Shown here: in pieces, positions 19,988 through 29,806 of the stretch
How positions within the stretch are numbered: the first letter of the stretch is position 1
How the letters are laid out: each line of letters starts with the position of its first letter
Source of the DNA: Candidatus Planktophila sp.
GTDB lineage: Bacteria > Actinomycetota > Actinomycetes > Nanopelagicales > Nanopelagicaceae
DNA length: 64,000 bases
Assembly (NCBI GenBank): GCA_021741905.1
Contig: JAIOWZ010000001.1
Span: 62,001 to 126,000 of the forward strand
Direction: 5' to 3'
Translations under genes and position numbers: made by a program
The notes under the pieces: generated by a model
What the model saw: only the letters and a program-made list of their open reading frames with translations
The model's database searches: none
Told to the model about the DNA's origin: nothing

Positions 19988-20236
19988 ATGGATGGAATCA
20001 CTAATCCACCGATTGACGAACTTCTAGACAAGAGTGGCTCTAAGTACAGCTTAGTCTTGTATGCTGCAAAGCGCGCTCGACAGATCAATGCTTATTACTC
20101 ACAACTTGGAGAAGGCCTACTTGAGTATGTAGGCCCTCTAGTTGAGACGCATGTGCACGAGAAGCCGCTTTCGATCGCACTTCGCGAAATCAATGAAGGA
20201 CTTCTTACAATCGAAAACCTCGAGCCAACAGCTTAA
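19988..20236 (+). CDS. rpoZ: RNA polymerase omega subunit
   Basis: Small RNA polymerase assembly factor. The 82-residue protein has the typical N-terminal [31 protein letters not shown] (given here as family pattern), and the C-terminal [20 protein letters not shown]-rich ribosome-binding site (GGGGAAAACC) precedes ATG 19988. The gmk-rpoZ-coaBC-metK order is standard for actinobacteria. Confidence 0.95.
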   Translation: MDGITNPPIDELLDKSGSKYSLVLYAAKRARQINAYYSQLGEGLLEYVGPLVETHVHEKPLSIALREINEGLLTIENLEPTA

Positions 20237-20245
20237 AACTTCTCT

Positions 20246-21430
20246 ATGTCACTAATCGGCCGTGAAGTTGTACTCGGCGTTGGTGGAGGAATTGCAGCTT
20301 ATAAATCTTGCGAACTACTCCGTCGTCTACAAGATCGTGGTTATTCAATTACCGTCGTTCCAACCCCTTCCTCGTTAAACTTTGTTGGGAAAGCAACTTG
20401 GGAGGCACTGTCTGGTCGTCCCGTACACACACAAGTATGGGAAAACGTGCATACCGTTCCTCATATTGCACTTGCTGAGGCGGCACATTTCTTTTTGATC
20501 GCACCTGCCACTGCAGATTTGATTGCTCGCCTTGCTGCCGGTCGCGCAGATGATTTACTCACGAATTTGGTTCTCGCATCTGACGTTCCCAAGATGTTAG
20601 TCCCAGCGATGCATCCTTCTATGTGGTTGGACCCTGCAACTGTTTCAAATGTTCAAACGCTACGCTCACGTGGTTTTATAGTTATGGAGCCAGAGGTGGG
20701 ACGCTTGACTGGTGATGACATTGGTCCGGGACGTTTCCCTGAAGTTCCAGCAATTATCGAAAATTTCGATGCATTAACCGGGAACGTTCAAGACCTAAAG
20801 GGCAAACGTGTATTGGTAACAGCTGGTGGAACACGCGAAGCGATTGACCCAGTTCGTTTTATCGGGAACAAATCATCTGGCAAGCAGGGGATAGCAATCG
20901 CACTGGCCGCCCGTAACCGAGGCGCAGATGTACATTTAATTGCGGCTAATTTCGATACTTCGGGGCTAACAGGAATTGAAGTTTCGATGGTCGAAAGTGC
21001 CGCTGATATGCAGCAAGTACTGTCTGAGCAGTTTCCAATCTGTGATGTGTTGATCATGAGTGCGGCTGTTGCCGACGCACGACCTAAGAACTCATCTCTT
21101 GAAAAAATCAAAAAGGCGCTTCTTGGAAGCATTGAACTTGAAGAAAATCCTGACCTACTGGCCTCAGTATCTGCGAGTAAGAAGGGGCAAATCATTATCG
21201 GTTTTGCCGCTGAAACCAAGGATCATCTGCAAGAGGCTCGCAGAAAGTTAGAAGCCAAGGGACTAGATCTTATTTATGTCAACGATGTCTCTGGCGGGGC
21301 GATATTTGGTCAAGAGCTAACTATGGGTACGATACTCCTACGCAATGAAGCGGATATAGCGGTCAAGGAAGTCTCCAAAGACGCTCTCGGAAATTTACTT
21401 CTTGATCAAGCCATCCGGCAGTTAGGTTAA
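20246..21430 (+). CDS. coaBC: Bifunctional phosphopantothenoylcysteine decarboxylase / phosphopantothenate-cysteine ligase
   Basis: Two consecutive coenzyme A steps. The 394-residue protein has the N-terminal flavoprotein CoaC domain ([19 protein letters not shown]; the active-site His in [20 protein letters not shown], an actinobacterial variant of the usual PAMN motif) and the C-terminal CoaB domain ([36 protein letters not shown] with the catalytic Lys). It lies nine bases after rpoZ; a weak TAAAAC box near the start suggests possible additional initiation. Confidence 0.96.
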   Translation: MSLIGREVVLGVGGGIAAYKSCELLRRLQDRGYSITVVPTPSSLNFVGKATWEALSGRPVHTQVWENVHTVPHIALAEAAHFFLIAPATADLIARLAAGRADDLLTNLVLASDVPKMLVPAMHPSMWLDPATVSNVQTLRSRGFIVMEPEVGRLTGDDIGPGRFPEVPAIIENFDALTGNVQDLKGKRVLVTAGGTREAIDPVRFIGNKSSGKQGIAIALAARNRGADVHLIAANFDTSGLTGIEVSMVESAADMQQVLSEQFPICDVLIMSAAVADARPKNSSLEKIKKALLGSIELEENPDLLASVSASKKGQIIIGFAAETKDHLQEARRKLEAKGLDLIYVNDVSGGAIFGQELTMGTILLRNEADIAVKEVSKDALGNLLLDQAIRQLG

Positions 21431-21432
21431 AA

Positions 21433-22623
21433 ATGTCAAAGCGCCTTTTTACATCAGAATCAGTCACCGAAGGTCATCCAGACAAGATTGCAGATGCTAT
21501 TTCAGATGCTGTTCTGGATTCATTATTGTCTCAGGATATAAAGAGCCGCGTGGCGGTTGAAACTCTTATTACAACAGGCCAGGTTCATGTTGCTGGTGAA
21601 GTGACGACTGATGGATACGCAGATGTCATGGGAATCGTTCGCGATACTGTTCTAAACATTGGCTATGACTCTTCAGAAAAAGGTTTTGACGGAAATAGTT
21701 GTGGTGTATCCATCTCTATTGGGCAGCAATCCCAAGATATTGCCCAAGGAGTCGATGATGCCTATGAGCACCGCGTTACTTCAGCTGTTGATCCACTAGA
21801 TCTTCAAGGTGCTGGCGATCAAGGTTTAATGTTTGGCTATGCCTGTGATGATACAAAAGAGCTAATGCCATTGCCTATTTGGTTGGCACATGCTCTTGCC
21901 CAGCAGTTAACAAAGGTTCGTAAATCTGGCGCTCTTCCTTATCTTCGTCCAGATGGTAAAACTCAGGTAACAATTGAGTATGAGGGTGATCGTGCGATAG
22001 CGATAAATACAGTAGTTATCTCTAGCCAGCATGCTGAAGAGGTTGATGTAGTAAAGAAGTTAACTCCTGAAGTTCTCGAATATGTGATTAATCCAATTCT
22101 TGAAACGATTGATCTTCCAAGAAATGACCTTCGTACTTTAATCAATCCAACTGGCCGCTTTGTTATTGGCGGACCAATGGGAGATGCCGGTTTAACCGGT
22201 CGCAAAATCATTGTTGATACATATGGCGGAATGGCCCGACATGGTGGGGGAGCATTTAGCGGGAAGGACCCATCGAAGGTGGATCGTTCAGCAGCATATG
22301 CAATGCGTTGGGTAGCAAAGAACGTCGTTGCTGCCGGTCTTGCTCGTCGTTGCGAAGTTCAAGTTGCTTACGCCATTGGCAAAGCACAACCTGTTGGAGT
22401 CTTCGTTGAAACATTTGGAACTGAAACTGTTCCCGTCTCAAAAATTCAAGACGCAGTTTTATCGGTATTTGATCTTCGACCTGCTGCGATTATTCGTGAT
22501 CTTGATTTGCTTCGTCCGATCTATTCACTCACAAGTGCATATGGTCACTTCGGTCGTGAACTCCCTGAGTTTGCATGGGAACGAACTGATCGTGTGGCTG
22601 CGCTTCAAAGCGCAATTAAGTAG
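21433..22623 (+). CDS. metK: S-adenosylmethionine synthase
   Basis: Makes S-adenosylmethionine from methionine and ATP. Length 396 aa is normal. Motifs: [54 protein letters not shown] and [19 protein letters not shown]. It starts two bases after coaBC, leaving no room for a SAM riboswitch. It shares the methionine cycle with metH at 44-48 kb. Confidence 0.98.
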   Translation: MSKRLFTSESVTEGHPDKIADAISDAVLDSLLSQDIKSRVAVETLITTGQVHVAGEVTTDGYADVMGIVRDTVLNIGYDSSEKGFDGNSCGVSISIGQQSQDIAQGVDDAYEHRVTSAVDPLDLQGAGDQGLMFGYACDDTKELMPLPIWLAHALAQQLTKVRKSGALPYLRPDGKTQVTIEYEGDRAIAINTVVISSQHAEEVDVVKKLTPEVLEYVINPILETIDLPRNDLRTLINPTGRFVIGGPMGDAGLTGRKIIVDTYGGMARHGGGAFSGKDPSKVDRSAAYAMRWVAKNVVAAGLARRCEVQVAYAIGKAQPVGVFVETFGTETVPVSKIQDAVLSVFDLRPAAIIRDLDLLRPIYSLTSAYGHFGRELPEFAWERTDRVAALQSAIK

Positions 22624-22626
22624 TCG

Positions 22627-24507
22627 GTGGCTACGCCGAAGCTCTTTCGATTAAAGGCTGAAGTTGCTCCTGCGTCTTCTGGGCCTAGAGCTTCGGTCTT
22701 GCCGTATGCACGTGTGCGAGTCGATACTGGCGTTTTCCATTTAGATCAACTGTATGACTATCAAATCCCAGAAAAACTAACTGGATTTGTTCGGGTCGGT
22801 GTTCGAGTTCAGATTCCTTTTGGAAATCGCGAGACAGAAGGAATTGTCGTAGATCGAGTTATAGCACCCGAAAGAGCTGGAGATTTAAAGAGCATAACTA
22901 AAGTGTTATCAGTTGTTCCTATTGCAACGACGCAGAGCTTGCAGTTCATTGATTTGGTGGCACAACATTTTGCGTGCAATCCTTGGGACCTGATTCGCTC
23001 TGCCATTCCGCCAAGAGTTGCATCAGTTGATAAAGATTTCTTGAGTGGAGAACCAGAACCTCAGAAGGGATCAAAGGGAGCAGTTGAGTTTCACACCCTT
23101 GCTCCATTCTTGCAGGCTCATGAGCAGTTAGTTCTACTGGTTACAGCAAATCAAAAAGCTGGCTCTATTTTGATAGTAGCCCCTGATGAAAAAGATGTGG
23201 ATTTGGTGATCGCTTCATTAAGGAGCGCATCTCTTTCACCCCTAAAGTTGACGGCGGCCATGACTCGCGAGGAGCGATATCGCAATTATTTGCTAGCCAT
23301 GCATGGTTCCCACAGCATCGTTGTCGGCACTCGTAGTGCGATTTTTGCGCCCATAAAAAACCTAGCGACGATGATTGTTCATAAAGAGTCATCTCATGAT
23401 CACTACGAATTACGATCACCTGGTTGGAACACAAGAACCGTGGCTCTGCTTCGATCAGAATCTCAATCTCTCAAATTAGTATTGACAGGCTTTTCTCCTT
23501 CGATTGAAGTGTCACAACTCATCGATGAAAGGCAAGTGAAGTATCTAAATTCAAAAGAGAATGTGAACGTAAAGGCCTTCACACCGAGTGAAGGTGCACT
23601 GCTGCCAGGTCGTATATTTGGGGACATAAAGAAGGCTTTGGCGTTAGGCCCGGTTTTGTTCATCGCTCCTCGAAAAGGCTACGGAAATGCGTTGCTTTGC
23701 GCTCATTGTCGAAATGTGGCCTGTTGCGATTGCGGTGGAAGGCTTTCCGTGACCGCTAAAGGAAAGGCCCCCTCATGCGTTCATTGCGGCAAGGCATTTC
23801 AAGAGTGGAAATGCTCTTTCTGTAATCGTGACAAACAATATTTGGCAGGGCGTGGGATAGAACGAGCTGCAGAGGAGATCTCACGAGCATTTCCAAATTT
23901 TCCTGTTGTGATATCAGCAGGTGATGTCATAAAGGATCGAATCGACCCTAAACCGTCGTTAGTTCTTGCAACAACAGGTGCGCAACCACAGGTAGAAGGC
24001 GGCTATGCAGCCGTTGTTATTTTGGATGGATTGCGTTTTTTTGCACACACTGATCTGCGCACTCAAGAAAGGGCACGCGAACTCTTTCTTGAGACTGCCT
24101 CTTTAATCTCTCCTAAAGGATTTGTCCTCTTGGTCATTGATGATTCTCATCCGATTGTTTCAGCAATTTCGCGCTGGAATATTGCTCCTCTACTTAAGCG
24201 AGAGTTAAGTGAGCGCTCCGAGCTGTGTTTACCGCCGTCAGTGTTTTCGGTTGTTCTAGTTATGGATCAATCGATTGGTGCACAGATCACAAATGGTCTC
24301 AAGAAATCTGCTCTCGAGGGACGGATACCTCAATCATCCAGAATTTATGGCCCTACTGAGATCTCCAAGGATAAAGTAAAGATAGTGATACATGTAGATA
24401 AGAAGGACGCACCTGCCTTGACTAATACTGTTTACGAACTTCAGCGACGAAGGAGTATTGCCAAAAAGGAGCTATTCACCCTTAGGGTTGAACCATATTC
24501 ATTGTAA
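22627..24507 (+). CDS. priA: PriA-like primosomal protein N', helicase motifs degenerate
   Basis: The 626-residue protein has a PriA 3'-DNA-binding domain (about 28-110; RVDTGVFHLDQLYDYQIP), a helicase-like core and the zinc-binding cysteine cluster CAHC...CCDC...CVHC...CSFC (about 357-398). The Walker A region reads LVTANQKAGSILIVAP with no GxxxxGKT, and the DEEH-box position reads HKESSHDHYE, so ATPase activity is probably lost, as recorded for actinobacterial PriA. Its likely role is replication restart by binding forks and partners. GTG 22627 follows the metK stop by three bases. Confidence 0.9.
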   Translation: MATPKLFRLKAEVAPASSGPRASVLPYARVRVDTGVFHLDQLYDYQIPEKLTGFVRVGVRVQIPFGNRETEGIVVDRVIAPERAGDLKSITKVLSVVPIATTQSLQFIDLVAQHFACNPWDLIRSAIPPRVASVDKDFLSGEPEPQKGSKGAVEFHTLAPFLQAHEQLVLLVTANQKAGSILIVAPDEKDVDLVIASLRSASLSPLKLTAAMTREERYRNYLLAMHGSHSIVVGTRSAIFAPIKNLATMIVHKESSHDHYELRSPGWNTRTVALLRSESQSLKLVLTGFSPSIEVSQLIDERQVKYLNSKENVNVKAFTPSEGALLPGRIFGDIKKALALGPVLFIAPRKGYGNALLCAHCRNVACCDCGGRLSVTAKGKAPSCVHCGKAFQEWKCSFCNRDKQYLAGRGIERAAEEISRAFPNFPVVISAGDVIKDRIDPKPSLVLATTGAQPQVEGGYAAVVILDGLRFFAHTDLRTQERARELFLETASLISPKGFVLLVIDDSHPIVSAISRWNIAPLLKRELSERSELCLPPSVFSVVLVMDQSIGAQITNGLKKSALEGRIPQSSRIYGPTEISKDKVKIVIHVDKKDAPALTNTVYELQRRRSIAKKELFTLRVEPYSL

Positions 24508-24515
24508 TCAATTGG

Positions 24516-24521
24516 TAGACT
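24516..24521 (+). promoter_or_regulatory. -10 box (TAGACT) of def
   Basis: TAGACT ends exactly six bases before ATG 24528; no ribosome-binding site is present. Probable leaderless start for the def-fmt-rsmB group. Confidence 0.5.
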
Positions 24522-24527
24522 AACCCC

Positions 24528-25088
24528 ATGTCAATTCAGGAAATACGATTCTTCGGGGACCCTGTATTAACAACCCCTGCATCTTTAGTCGTAGATTTCG
24601 ATAAGGAGTTGCGTGTATTGGTTCAGGATTTAACAGAGACGATGATTGACGCACCAGGTGCAGGTTTAGCAGCTCCTCAGATAGGCGTTCCATTGCGTGT
24701 TTTTGTCTGGGATGTAGATGAAGAGCTAGGTCATCTGATTAATCCAGTTTTAACTTTGAGTCAAGAGATGCAAGATGGGGAAGAGGGTTGTCTTTCTTTT
24801 CCAGAGATTCGCTATCAAACACCGCGTGCGATGCGGGCTGTTGCTAAGGGTTTTAATATGCATGGGGAACCAATTACTGTTGAGGGTTCAGAGTTTCTAG
24901 CGCGGGCATTGCAACATGAGACCGATCATTTAAACGGAATTCTATTCATCGACAAACTTTTACCTGAAGATCGTAAGTTAGCGATGAAGGAGATTCGTGA
25001 GTCAGAGTGGTTCAACCTGGCTGCAGAACAGGGTCGTTCTATTGAGGTAAAGGATTCACCACACACAATTTTCGGACGGATTTCTTAA
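24528..25088 (+). CDS. def: Peptide deformylase
   Basis: Removes the N-formyl group from nascent proteins. The 186-residue metalloenzyme has all three motifs: GAGLAAPQIG, EGCLSFP (metal-ligand Cys) and QHETDHLNG (HExxH type; here HETDH). Its stop overlaps the fmt start (TAATG), coupling deformylase with the enzyme that formylates initiator tRNA. Confidence 0.97.
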   Translation: MSIQEIRFFGDPVLTTPASLVVDFDKELRVLVQDLTETMIDAPGAGLAAPQIGVPLRVFVWDVDEELGHLINPVLTLSQEMQDGEEGCLSFPEIRYQTPRAMRAVAKGFNMHGEPITVEGSEFLARALQHETDHLNGILFIDKLLPEDRKLAMKEIRESEWFNLAAEQGRSIEVKDSPHTIFGRIS

Positions 25089-25993
25089 TGCGGATCGGAG
25101 TAGCCGCTACTCCGGATGTAGCAATACCAACCTTAGATTGGTTATTACAGTCCGAACATGAAATTTCCTTGATCATTACTCAGCCTGATCGTCCAGCTGG
25201 ACGTGGTCGTTTACTTCAACAGTCGGTCGTGGGCCAGTGGGCCGAAAGTCATCAGATTCCTGTTTTGAAGCCAGAAAATTCAACTGAATTAATTGGCGAG
25301 ATCGAAGGATTAGATCTCGTGCTCACAATTGGTTACGGTGTTTTGCTTCCTGAAGCGATCTTGGCTTTGCCCAAGCGCGGTTTTCTCAACCTCCATTTTT
25401 CTCTGTTGCCTGCTTATAGAGGAGCAGCCCCTGCACAAAGAGCACTGCGCAATGGAGAAACAGTTACCGGTGTATCTGTCTTCCAATTAGATAAAGGCAT
25501 GGACACAGGTCCGATATTTACTCAGGAATCGCTTCACATCGACCCTTCATGGAGAAGTTTTGAATTGCTAGAACATTTGGCAGTACTCGGTCCTGAAGTT
25601 GTGAAGCGCTCCTTTGCAATGATCGAGAGTGGACAATCCCCTTACGAACAAGTTGGCACTGCATCAATAGCTCCGAAAATTAGCAAGGCCGAGGCAAAAA
25701 TAGATTTCAGGCTAGATGCCTCACAAATATCTGACGCCATTCGCGCATTCACATATGAGCCGGGTGCGTGGACAATCTGGAAAGGTGAACCATTTAAGGT
25801 ATGTGCCGCCGAGATTTCAGATGCAGTTGTTGGCAACCCAGGTGAGGTCTTTGTTAGAGATAAATCTGTCTATGTTGTAACTGGTTCGGCCTCGCTAGAG
25901 CTCTTGAAAGTCATTCCTGCTGGTAAGAAAGAGATGGAAGCTATTGATTGGGCTCGTGGGGCTCGTTTGACCGGTGGTGAATTTTTTGGTTGA
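25088..25993 (+). CDS. fmt: Methionyl-tRNA formyltransferase
   Basis: Transfers formyl from 10-formyl-THF to Met-tRNAi. The 301-residue protein shows the N-terminal Rossmann-like catalytic domain with HFSLLPAYRGAAPAQRAL (the SLLP loop and active-site region), the DKGMDTGPIF segment, and a C-terminal OB-like tRNA-binding domain from about residue 205. It is coupled to def upstream, and rsmB overlaps its 3' end. Confidence 0.97.
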   Translation: MRIGVAATPDVAIPTLDWLLQSEHEISLIITQPDRPAGRGRLLQQSVVGQWAESHQIPVLKPENSTELIGEIEGLDLVLTIGYGVLLPEAILALPKRGFLNLHFSLLPAYRGAAPAQRALRNGETVTGVSVFQLDKGMDTGPIFTQESLHIDPSWRSFELLEHLAVLGPEVVKRSFAMIESGQSPYEQVGTASIAPKISKAEAKIDFRLDASQISDAIRAFTYEPGAWTIWKGEPFKVCAAEISDAVVGNPGEVFVRDKSVYVVTGSASLELLKVIPAGKKEMEAIDWARGARLTGGEFFG

Positions 25994-27341
25994 GGCTCGC
26001 CGTAATACTTTTAAATCACCCAAACCAGATGCTGCCCGTTTGCTGGCTTTTGATCTGCTGACAGAAGTTAATCGCAACGAGGGTTATTCCAATTTATTGC
26101 TGCCTCAGGCGTTGAATGCGAGCAAGCTCGAAGATCGAGACCGTTCTTTAGTAACAGAGCTTTTATACGGAACCATCCGCATGCAAGGAAAGCATGATTG
26201 GGTGCTCTCGCAAATCAGTGACAGACCTTGGAGTGAGGTTGATCCTGGGATTGTCGATATCTGTCGGCTCGGCGTTCACCAAATTCACGAGATGAGAATT
26301 CCAGATCACGCGGCGGTGGCTGCAACGGTAGAGGTCGCACGAAAGAGGATTGGTGAGTCTAAGGCTAGTTTTGTCAATGCCTTATTGCGCAGCGTTACTC
26401 GCAAATCTTTTGAAGAGTGGTTCCTACCCCTGGGCTTGGTCGTAGATAACGTTAAACGCTTTGCCATTGCGTATTCGCATCCGGAGTGGATTGTATCTGC
26501 TTATTATGATCTTTTAAAGGATTGGAATGATGTTGAGGCAGCATTGAAGATAAATAATGAAGCCGCAACACCAACTTTAGTGTCCTGGCCTGGTTTTTCC
26601 ACACAACAGGATCTCTTAGAAATCGGGGGAGAACCCACGGAATTTTCTCCTTACGGTGCACATTGGAAAGGAAATCCTGGTGCGCTAGATTTGATTAAGG
26701 CTAGAAAAATTGGTGTGCAGGATGAAGGTTCACAGCTTGTAGCTGAGGTGTTTTCAAAGGTAGCAGGTGGAAAAAGTTGGCTAGATCTTTGTGCTGGGCC
26801 GGGTGGGAAAGCAGCGTTGCTATCTAGCATTGCACGGCAGCGAGGAATTGTCTTCACGGCCAATGAAATCTCTAGCGCGCGAGCTGAATTGGTAAAACAA
26901 GTTGTGCACGGTGATCGGATATTGGTTTCTGACGGACGTGAAATCGGATCATCGCCTGAGAAATTTGATGGAATCTTGATTGATGCACCGTGTACGGGAT
27001 TGGGAGCTTTGCGTCGCAGACCTGAGGTTCGCTGGCGCCGCACGCTGCAGGATTTGCGTGCGCTGACTCAGTTGCAACGCGAATTAGTAGATTCTGCAAT
27101 TCAAGCACTTAACCCTGGTGGGGTACTCGGGTATGCCACATGTTCGCCACACCTTGCTGAAACAAGCATTCAAATCGTCGACATCAAAAAGAAGCATCCC
27201 GATCTACAGCAGATTGCAGTTGATGAATTTCTTCCTCTGTCTCTGCGTGAAGCCACTCGCGACGGTGCAATGTCCTTATGGACTCACAAACACGGCACTG
27301 ATGCGATGTATCTTGCACTTTTCCGCAAAAAGATTGGTTAG
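25974..27341 (+). CDS. rsmB: 16S rRNA m5C967 methyltransferase
   Basis: Methylates C967 of 16S rRNA. The 455-residue protein has an N-terminal NusB-like RNA-binding domain (ARLLAFDLLTEVNRNEGYSN onward) and a C-terminal SAM-dependent domain with motif I DLCAGPGGKAALL and two catalytic cysteines in DAPCTGLGALRRRPEVRWRR-type and YATCSPH motifs. Start choice is uncertain among GTG 25974, GTG 25977 and TTG 25986; all overlap the fmt end. Confidence 0.94.
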   Translation: MVNFLVEARRNTFKSPKPDAARLLAFDLLTEVNRNEGYSNLLLPQALNASKLEDRDRSLVTELLYGTIRMQGKHDWVLSQISDRPWSEVDPGIVDICRLGVHQIHEMRIPDHAAVAATVEVARKRIGESKASFVNALLRSVTRKSFEEWFLPLGLVVDNVKRFAIAYSHPEWIVSAYYDLLKDWNDVEAALKINNEAATPTLVSWPGFSTQQDLLEIGGEPTEFSPYGAHWKGNPGALDLIKARKIGVQDEGSQLVAEVFSKVAGGKSWLDLCAGPGGKAALLSSIARQRGIVFTANEISSARAELVKQVVHGDRILVSDGREIGSSPEKFDGILIDAPCTGLGALRRRPEVRWRRTLQDLRALTQLQRELVDSAIQALNPGGVLGYATCSPHLAETSIQIVDIKKKHPDLQQIAVDEFLPLSLREATRDGAMSLWTHKHGTDAMYLALFRKKIG

Positions 27342-27344
27342 AAT
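27339..27344 (+). promoter_or_regulatory. -10 box (TAGAAT) of rpe, containing the rsmB stop
   Basis: TAGAAT ends six bases before ATG 27351. Its first three bases are the rsmB stop codon, so one hexamer serves both roles. Confidence 0.5.
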
Positions 27345-27350
27345 TTGGCT

Positions 27351-28019
27351 ATGAACCGTGAAATACGGATTACTCCGAGTATTTTGAACGCCGATTTTTC
27401 GCGATTGGATGAAGAGATTAAGCGGATTGCAGCTGTCTCTGACCTTCTGCACCTAGATGTAATGGATGAAGTTTTCGTACCGAATTTTACCTTTGACTTT
27501 GAAGCGGCATCCGCAATAATCAAATCTTCAGTTTTAGCGGTAGATGCACACCTTATGGTTGCCGATGTGGATGAGATTGCTGTTCAATACGCCGAAATAG
27601 GTTGTGCATCTGTGACGATTCATGCTGAGGCAACAGCCAATATCCCCGAAACTTTGAAGAATATTCGCAAAGCTGGTGCACGATCTAGTCTGGGCATTAA
27701 GCCGAATACAGATATTTCTGATTATGAGTCCCTGATTGATGATGTGGATATGTTTTTGATTATGACAGTTGAACCAGGCTTCGGCGGGCAAAGCTTCATG
27801 GAATCAATGATGGACAAGGTCCGTCGAACGAGAGAGATAATAGGAAACCGACCAATCTGGCTTCAGGTAGACGGTGGGATATCTATGAAAACCATTGAGA
27901 TGGCGTTGGATGCTGGTGCCGATACATTCGTAGTGGGCAGTGCGGTCTTTAATTCTCCCGATCCAGCGGCGATGGTGGTCTCATTGCGTGAGTTCGCAAC
28001 TGCACGCGGGAGTAAGTAA
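27351..28019 (+). CDS. rpe: Ribulose-phosphate 3-epimerase
   Basis: Interconverts ribulose-5-P and xylulose-5-P in the pentose phosphate pathway. The 222-residue TIM barrel shows TPSILNADFSRL, the metal-site HLDVMDEVFVPNFTF (relatives mostly have HVDVMDNHFVPN), VDAHLMV, VEPGFGGQSFM and VDGGI, and a C-terminal GSAVF phosphate loop. ATG 27351 is chosen because a -10 box sits six bases upstream; the TTG two codons earlier is unlikely. Confidence 0.95.
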   Translation: MNREIRITPSILNADFSRLDEEIKRIAAVSDLLHLDVMDEVFVPNFTFDFEAASAIIKSSVLAVDAHLMVADVDEIAVQYAEIGCASVTIHAEATANIPETLKNIRKAGARSSLGIKPNTDISDYESLIDDVDMFLIMTVEPGFGGQSFMESMMDKVRRTREIIGNRPIWLQVDGGISMKTIEMALDAGADTFVVGSAVFNSPDPAAMVVSLREFATARGSK

Positions 28020-28027
28020 GTTTCTAG

Positions 28028-28033
28028 TAAACT
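28028..28033 (+). promoter_or_regulatory. -10 box (TAAACT) of hisE
   Basis: TAAACT ends exactly six bases before ATG 28040, again without a ribosome-binding site. Confidence 0.5.
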
Positions 28034-28039
28034 CTGGGC

Positions 28040-28303
28040 ATGAAAACCTTTGAAACTTTGTGGTCGGAATTGAGCGAAAAGGCTTTAACTCGTCCGGAAG
28101 GTTCAGGCACAGTTGATGCTCTGGGTGCAGGTATTCACAGTATTGGTAAGAAGATCCTTGAAGAAGCGGGCGAGGTGTGGCTCGCTGCCGAGCATGAATC
28201 CGATGAAGCACTGGCTCAAGAGATTAGTCAGCTGATATACCACGTGCAAACATTGATGCTAGCTCGTGGACTATCAATCAATGATGTATATAAGTTTCTT
28301 TAG
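28040..28303 (+). CDS. hisE: Phosphoribosyl-ATP pyrophosphatase
   Basis: Second step of histidine synthesis. The 87-residue helical protein carries the MazG-like motif [19 protein letters not shown] (metal-binding Glu residues) and the later [16 protein letters not shown] helix. It forms a two-gene unit with hisG nine bases downstream; the other his genes are not in the window. hisE-hisG near metH is also the mycobacterial arrangement, as I recall. Confidence 0.96.
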   Translation: MKTFETLWSELSEKALTRPEGSGTVDALGAGIHSIGKKILEEAGEVWLAAEHESDEALAQEISQLIYHVQTLMLARGLSINDVYKFL

Positions 28304-28312
28304 GAGAAATCA

Positions 28313-29158
28313 ATGTTGCGAATAGCAGTACCCAACAAGGGTTCATTAGCTGAAAGTTCAATGCTGATCTTAAAAGAAGCTGGATATCGCCAGCGGACAG
28401 ATAGTCGCGATCTTGTACTCATAGACAGTGACAACGGCGTTGAGTTCTATTACTTACGTCCTCGCGATATTGCTGTTTATGTGGGTTCTGGTGAATTAGA
28501 AGCAGGCATTACCGGGCGAGACCTTCTAATTGACTCTGGCGCAGATGCCGATGAAATATTGTCCTTAGATTTTGGCAGTTCTACCTTTCGTTTTGCAGCA
28601 CCGGGTGACAAAGATTGGTCGCTACAAGATATTTCTGGCAAGCGCGTAGCAACTGCTTATCCTGGTTTAGTTGAACATAGCCTGGCAGCACTTGGAATTA
28701 AAGCGCAGATCGTGCGACTAGATGGGGCGGTCGAAAGCAGTGTTCGGTTGGGCGTGGCCGATGTGATTGCTGATGTAGTAAGTACTGGAAATACATTGCG
28801 TCAGGCAGGGTTAAAAATATTTGGGGAACCGATCCTGACAAGTGAAGCAGTCGTAATCAAGCGCAAAAATACCCCGATACCTGCTGAGTTAGAAATTCTT
28901 ATCCGCCGTTTACAAGGTGTCGTTACTGCTCGACGTTATGTTTTGCTCGATTACGATATTCCTAAGAATCTGGTTGATAAAGCCTGTGCGATAACACCTG
29001 GCTTAGAGTCTCCTACAATTTCTCCACTACAGAAGCAGGACTGGGTCGCTGTGCGTGCCATGGTTTTGCGAAAGGAAACCAATCAAGTCATGGATGAATT
29101 GTGGGCACTTGGAGCAAGAGGAATTTTAGTGACAGATATTCACGCTTGCCGTTTGTAG
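28313..29158 (+). CDS. hisG: ATP phosphoribosyltransferase, long form
   Basis: Committed step of histidine synthesis. The 281-residue length is the long form with a C-terminal ACT-like domain for histidine feedback (about 210-281), so HisZ is not needed. Visible: [27 protein letters not shown], the PRPP-type loop [21 protein letters not shown] and the terminal [20 protein letters not shown] precedes ATG 28313. It ends two bases short of the convergent serB gene. Confidence 0.96.
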   Translation: MLRIAVPNKGSLAESSMLILKEAGYRQRTDSRDLVLIDSDNGVEFYYLRPRDIAVYVGSGELEAGITGRDLLIDSGADADEILSLDFGSSTFRFAAPGDKDWSLQDISGKRVATAYPGLVEHSLAALGIKAQIVRLDGAVESSVRLGVADVIADVVSTGNTLRQAGLKIFGEPILTSEAVVIKRKNTPIPAELEILIRRLQGVVTARRYVLLDYDIPKNLVDKACAITPGLESPTISPLQKQDWVAVRAMVLRKETNQVMDELWALGARGILVTDIHACRL

Positions 29159-29160
29159 TT

Positions 29161-29802
29161 TTACGCCAAGCCAATTAACTTTACAACCGACCGTAAAGAG
29201 GGCTCGTTGATCGCAAAATCTGCAGCTTGAACAACTATGGGTTTGGCATTGAATGCAATACTCAATCCAGACAACGCCATCATGTCTAGATCATTTGCAC
29301 CATCACCGATAGCCACCGTATTTTCGACTTCGACTCCACAGGCTTTTGCAAATTCAAGGAGTGCTGCACCTTTTGCGGCTCGGTCGATAATTGGTCCCAC
29401 CAGTTCTCCTGTTAAGACACCACCTACGATTTCTAAAGTGTTTGCTTTGTAATGTCTAATCGTTAAAGACTCGATCATTGGCGCGATGATGTTAATGAAA
29501 CCACCCGAAACAAGAGCGACGCAATGTCCTTTGTCGTCGAGCGTATTGACCAGGTCGCGCGCCCCATCGGTGAGTGTAATTTCGTTTTGAACCGCAGTGA
29601 TGGCCGATTCGGACAACCCCTTAAGCAGTCTCACACGGGTACGCAAACTCTGCTCAAAATCTAGTTCTCCACACATCGCCGATTCAGTAATGGCAGAAAC
29701 TTGATCTAACACACCAGCTTTAGCCGCTAGAAGTTCGATCGCTTCTTGTTGAATAAAGGTTGAGTCAACATCTAGTTGCACAAGTCGTTTTGCAAAGTCC
29801 AT
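29161..29802 (-). CDS. serB: Phosphoserine phosphatase catalytic domain (stand-alone)
   Basis: Dephosphorylates phosphoserine to serine. The 213-residue HAD protein has motif I DVDST (nucleophile Asp at residue 11), EAAMxGELDFxxSL-type substrate motif (here ESAMCGELDFEQSL), motif II VSGGF and motif III GDGANDLDM. In mycobacteria this domain is fused behind two ACT domains; here those lie in the upstream gene in another frame. ATG 29802 is five bases beyond the upstream gene's stop; a TTG at 29844 inside it is the alternative. All catalytic motifs are intact. Confidence 0.9.
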   Translation of the reverse strand: MDFAKRLVQLDVDSTFIQQEAIELLAAKAGVLDQVSAITESAMCGELDFEQSLRTRVRLLKGLSESAITAVQNEITLTDGARDLVNTLDDKGHCVALVSGGFINIIAPMIESLTIRHYKANTLEIVGGVLTGELVGPIIDRAAKGAALLEFAKACGVEVENTVAIGDGANDLDMMALSGLSIAFNAKPIVVQAADFAINEPSLRSVVKLIGLA

Positions 29803-29806
29803 GTAT

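Noticed and set aside
21424-21435. SAM riboswitch upstream of metK
   Set aside because: metK starts two bases after the coaBC stop, leaving no leader.
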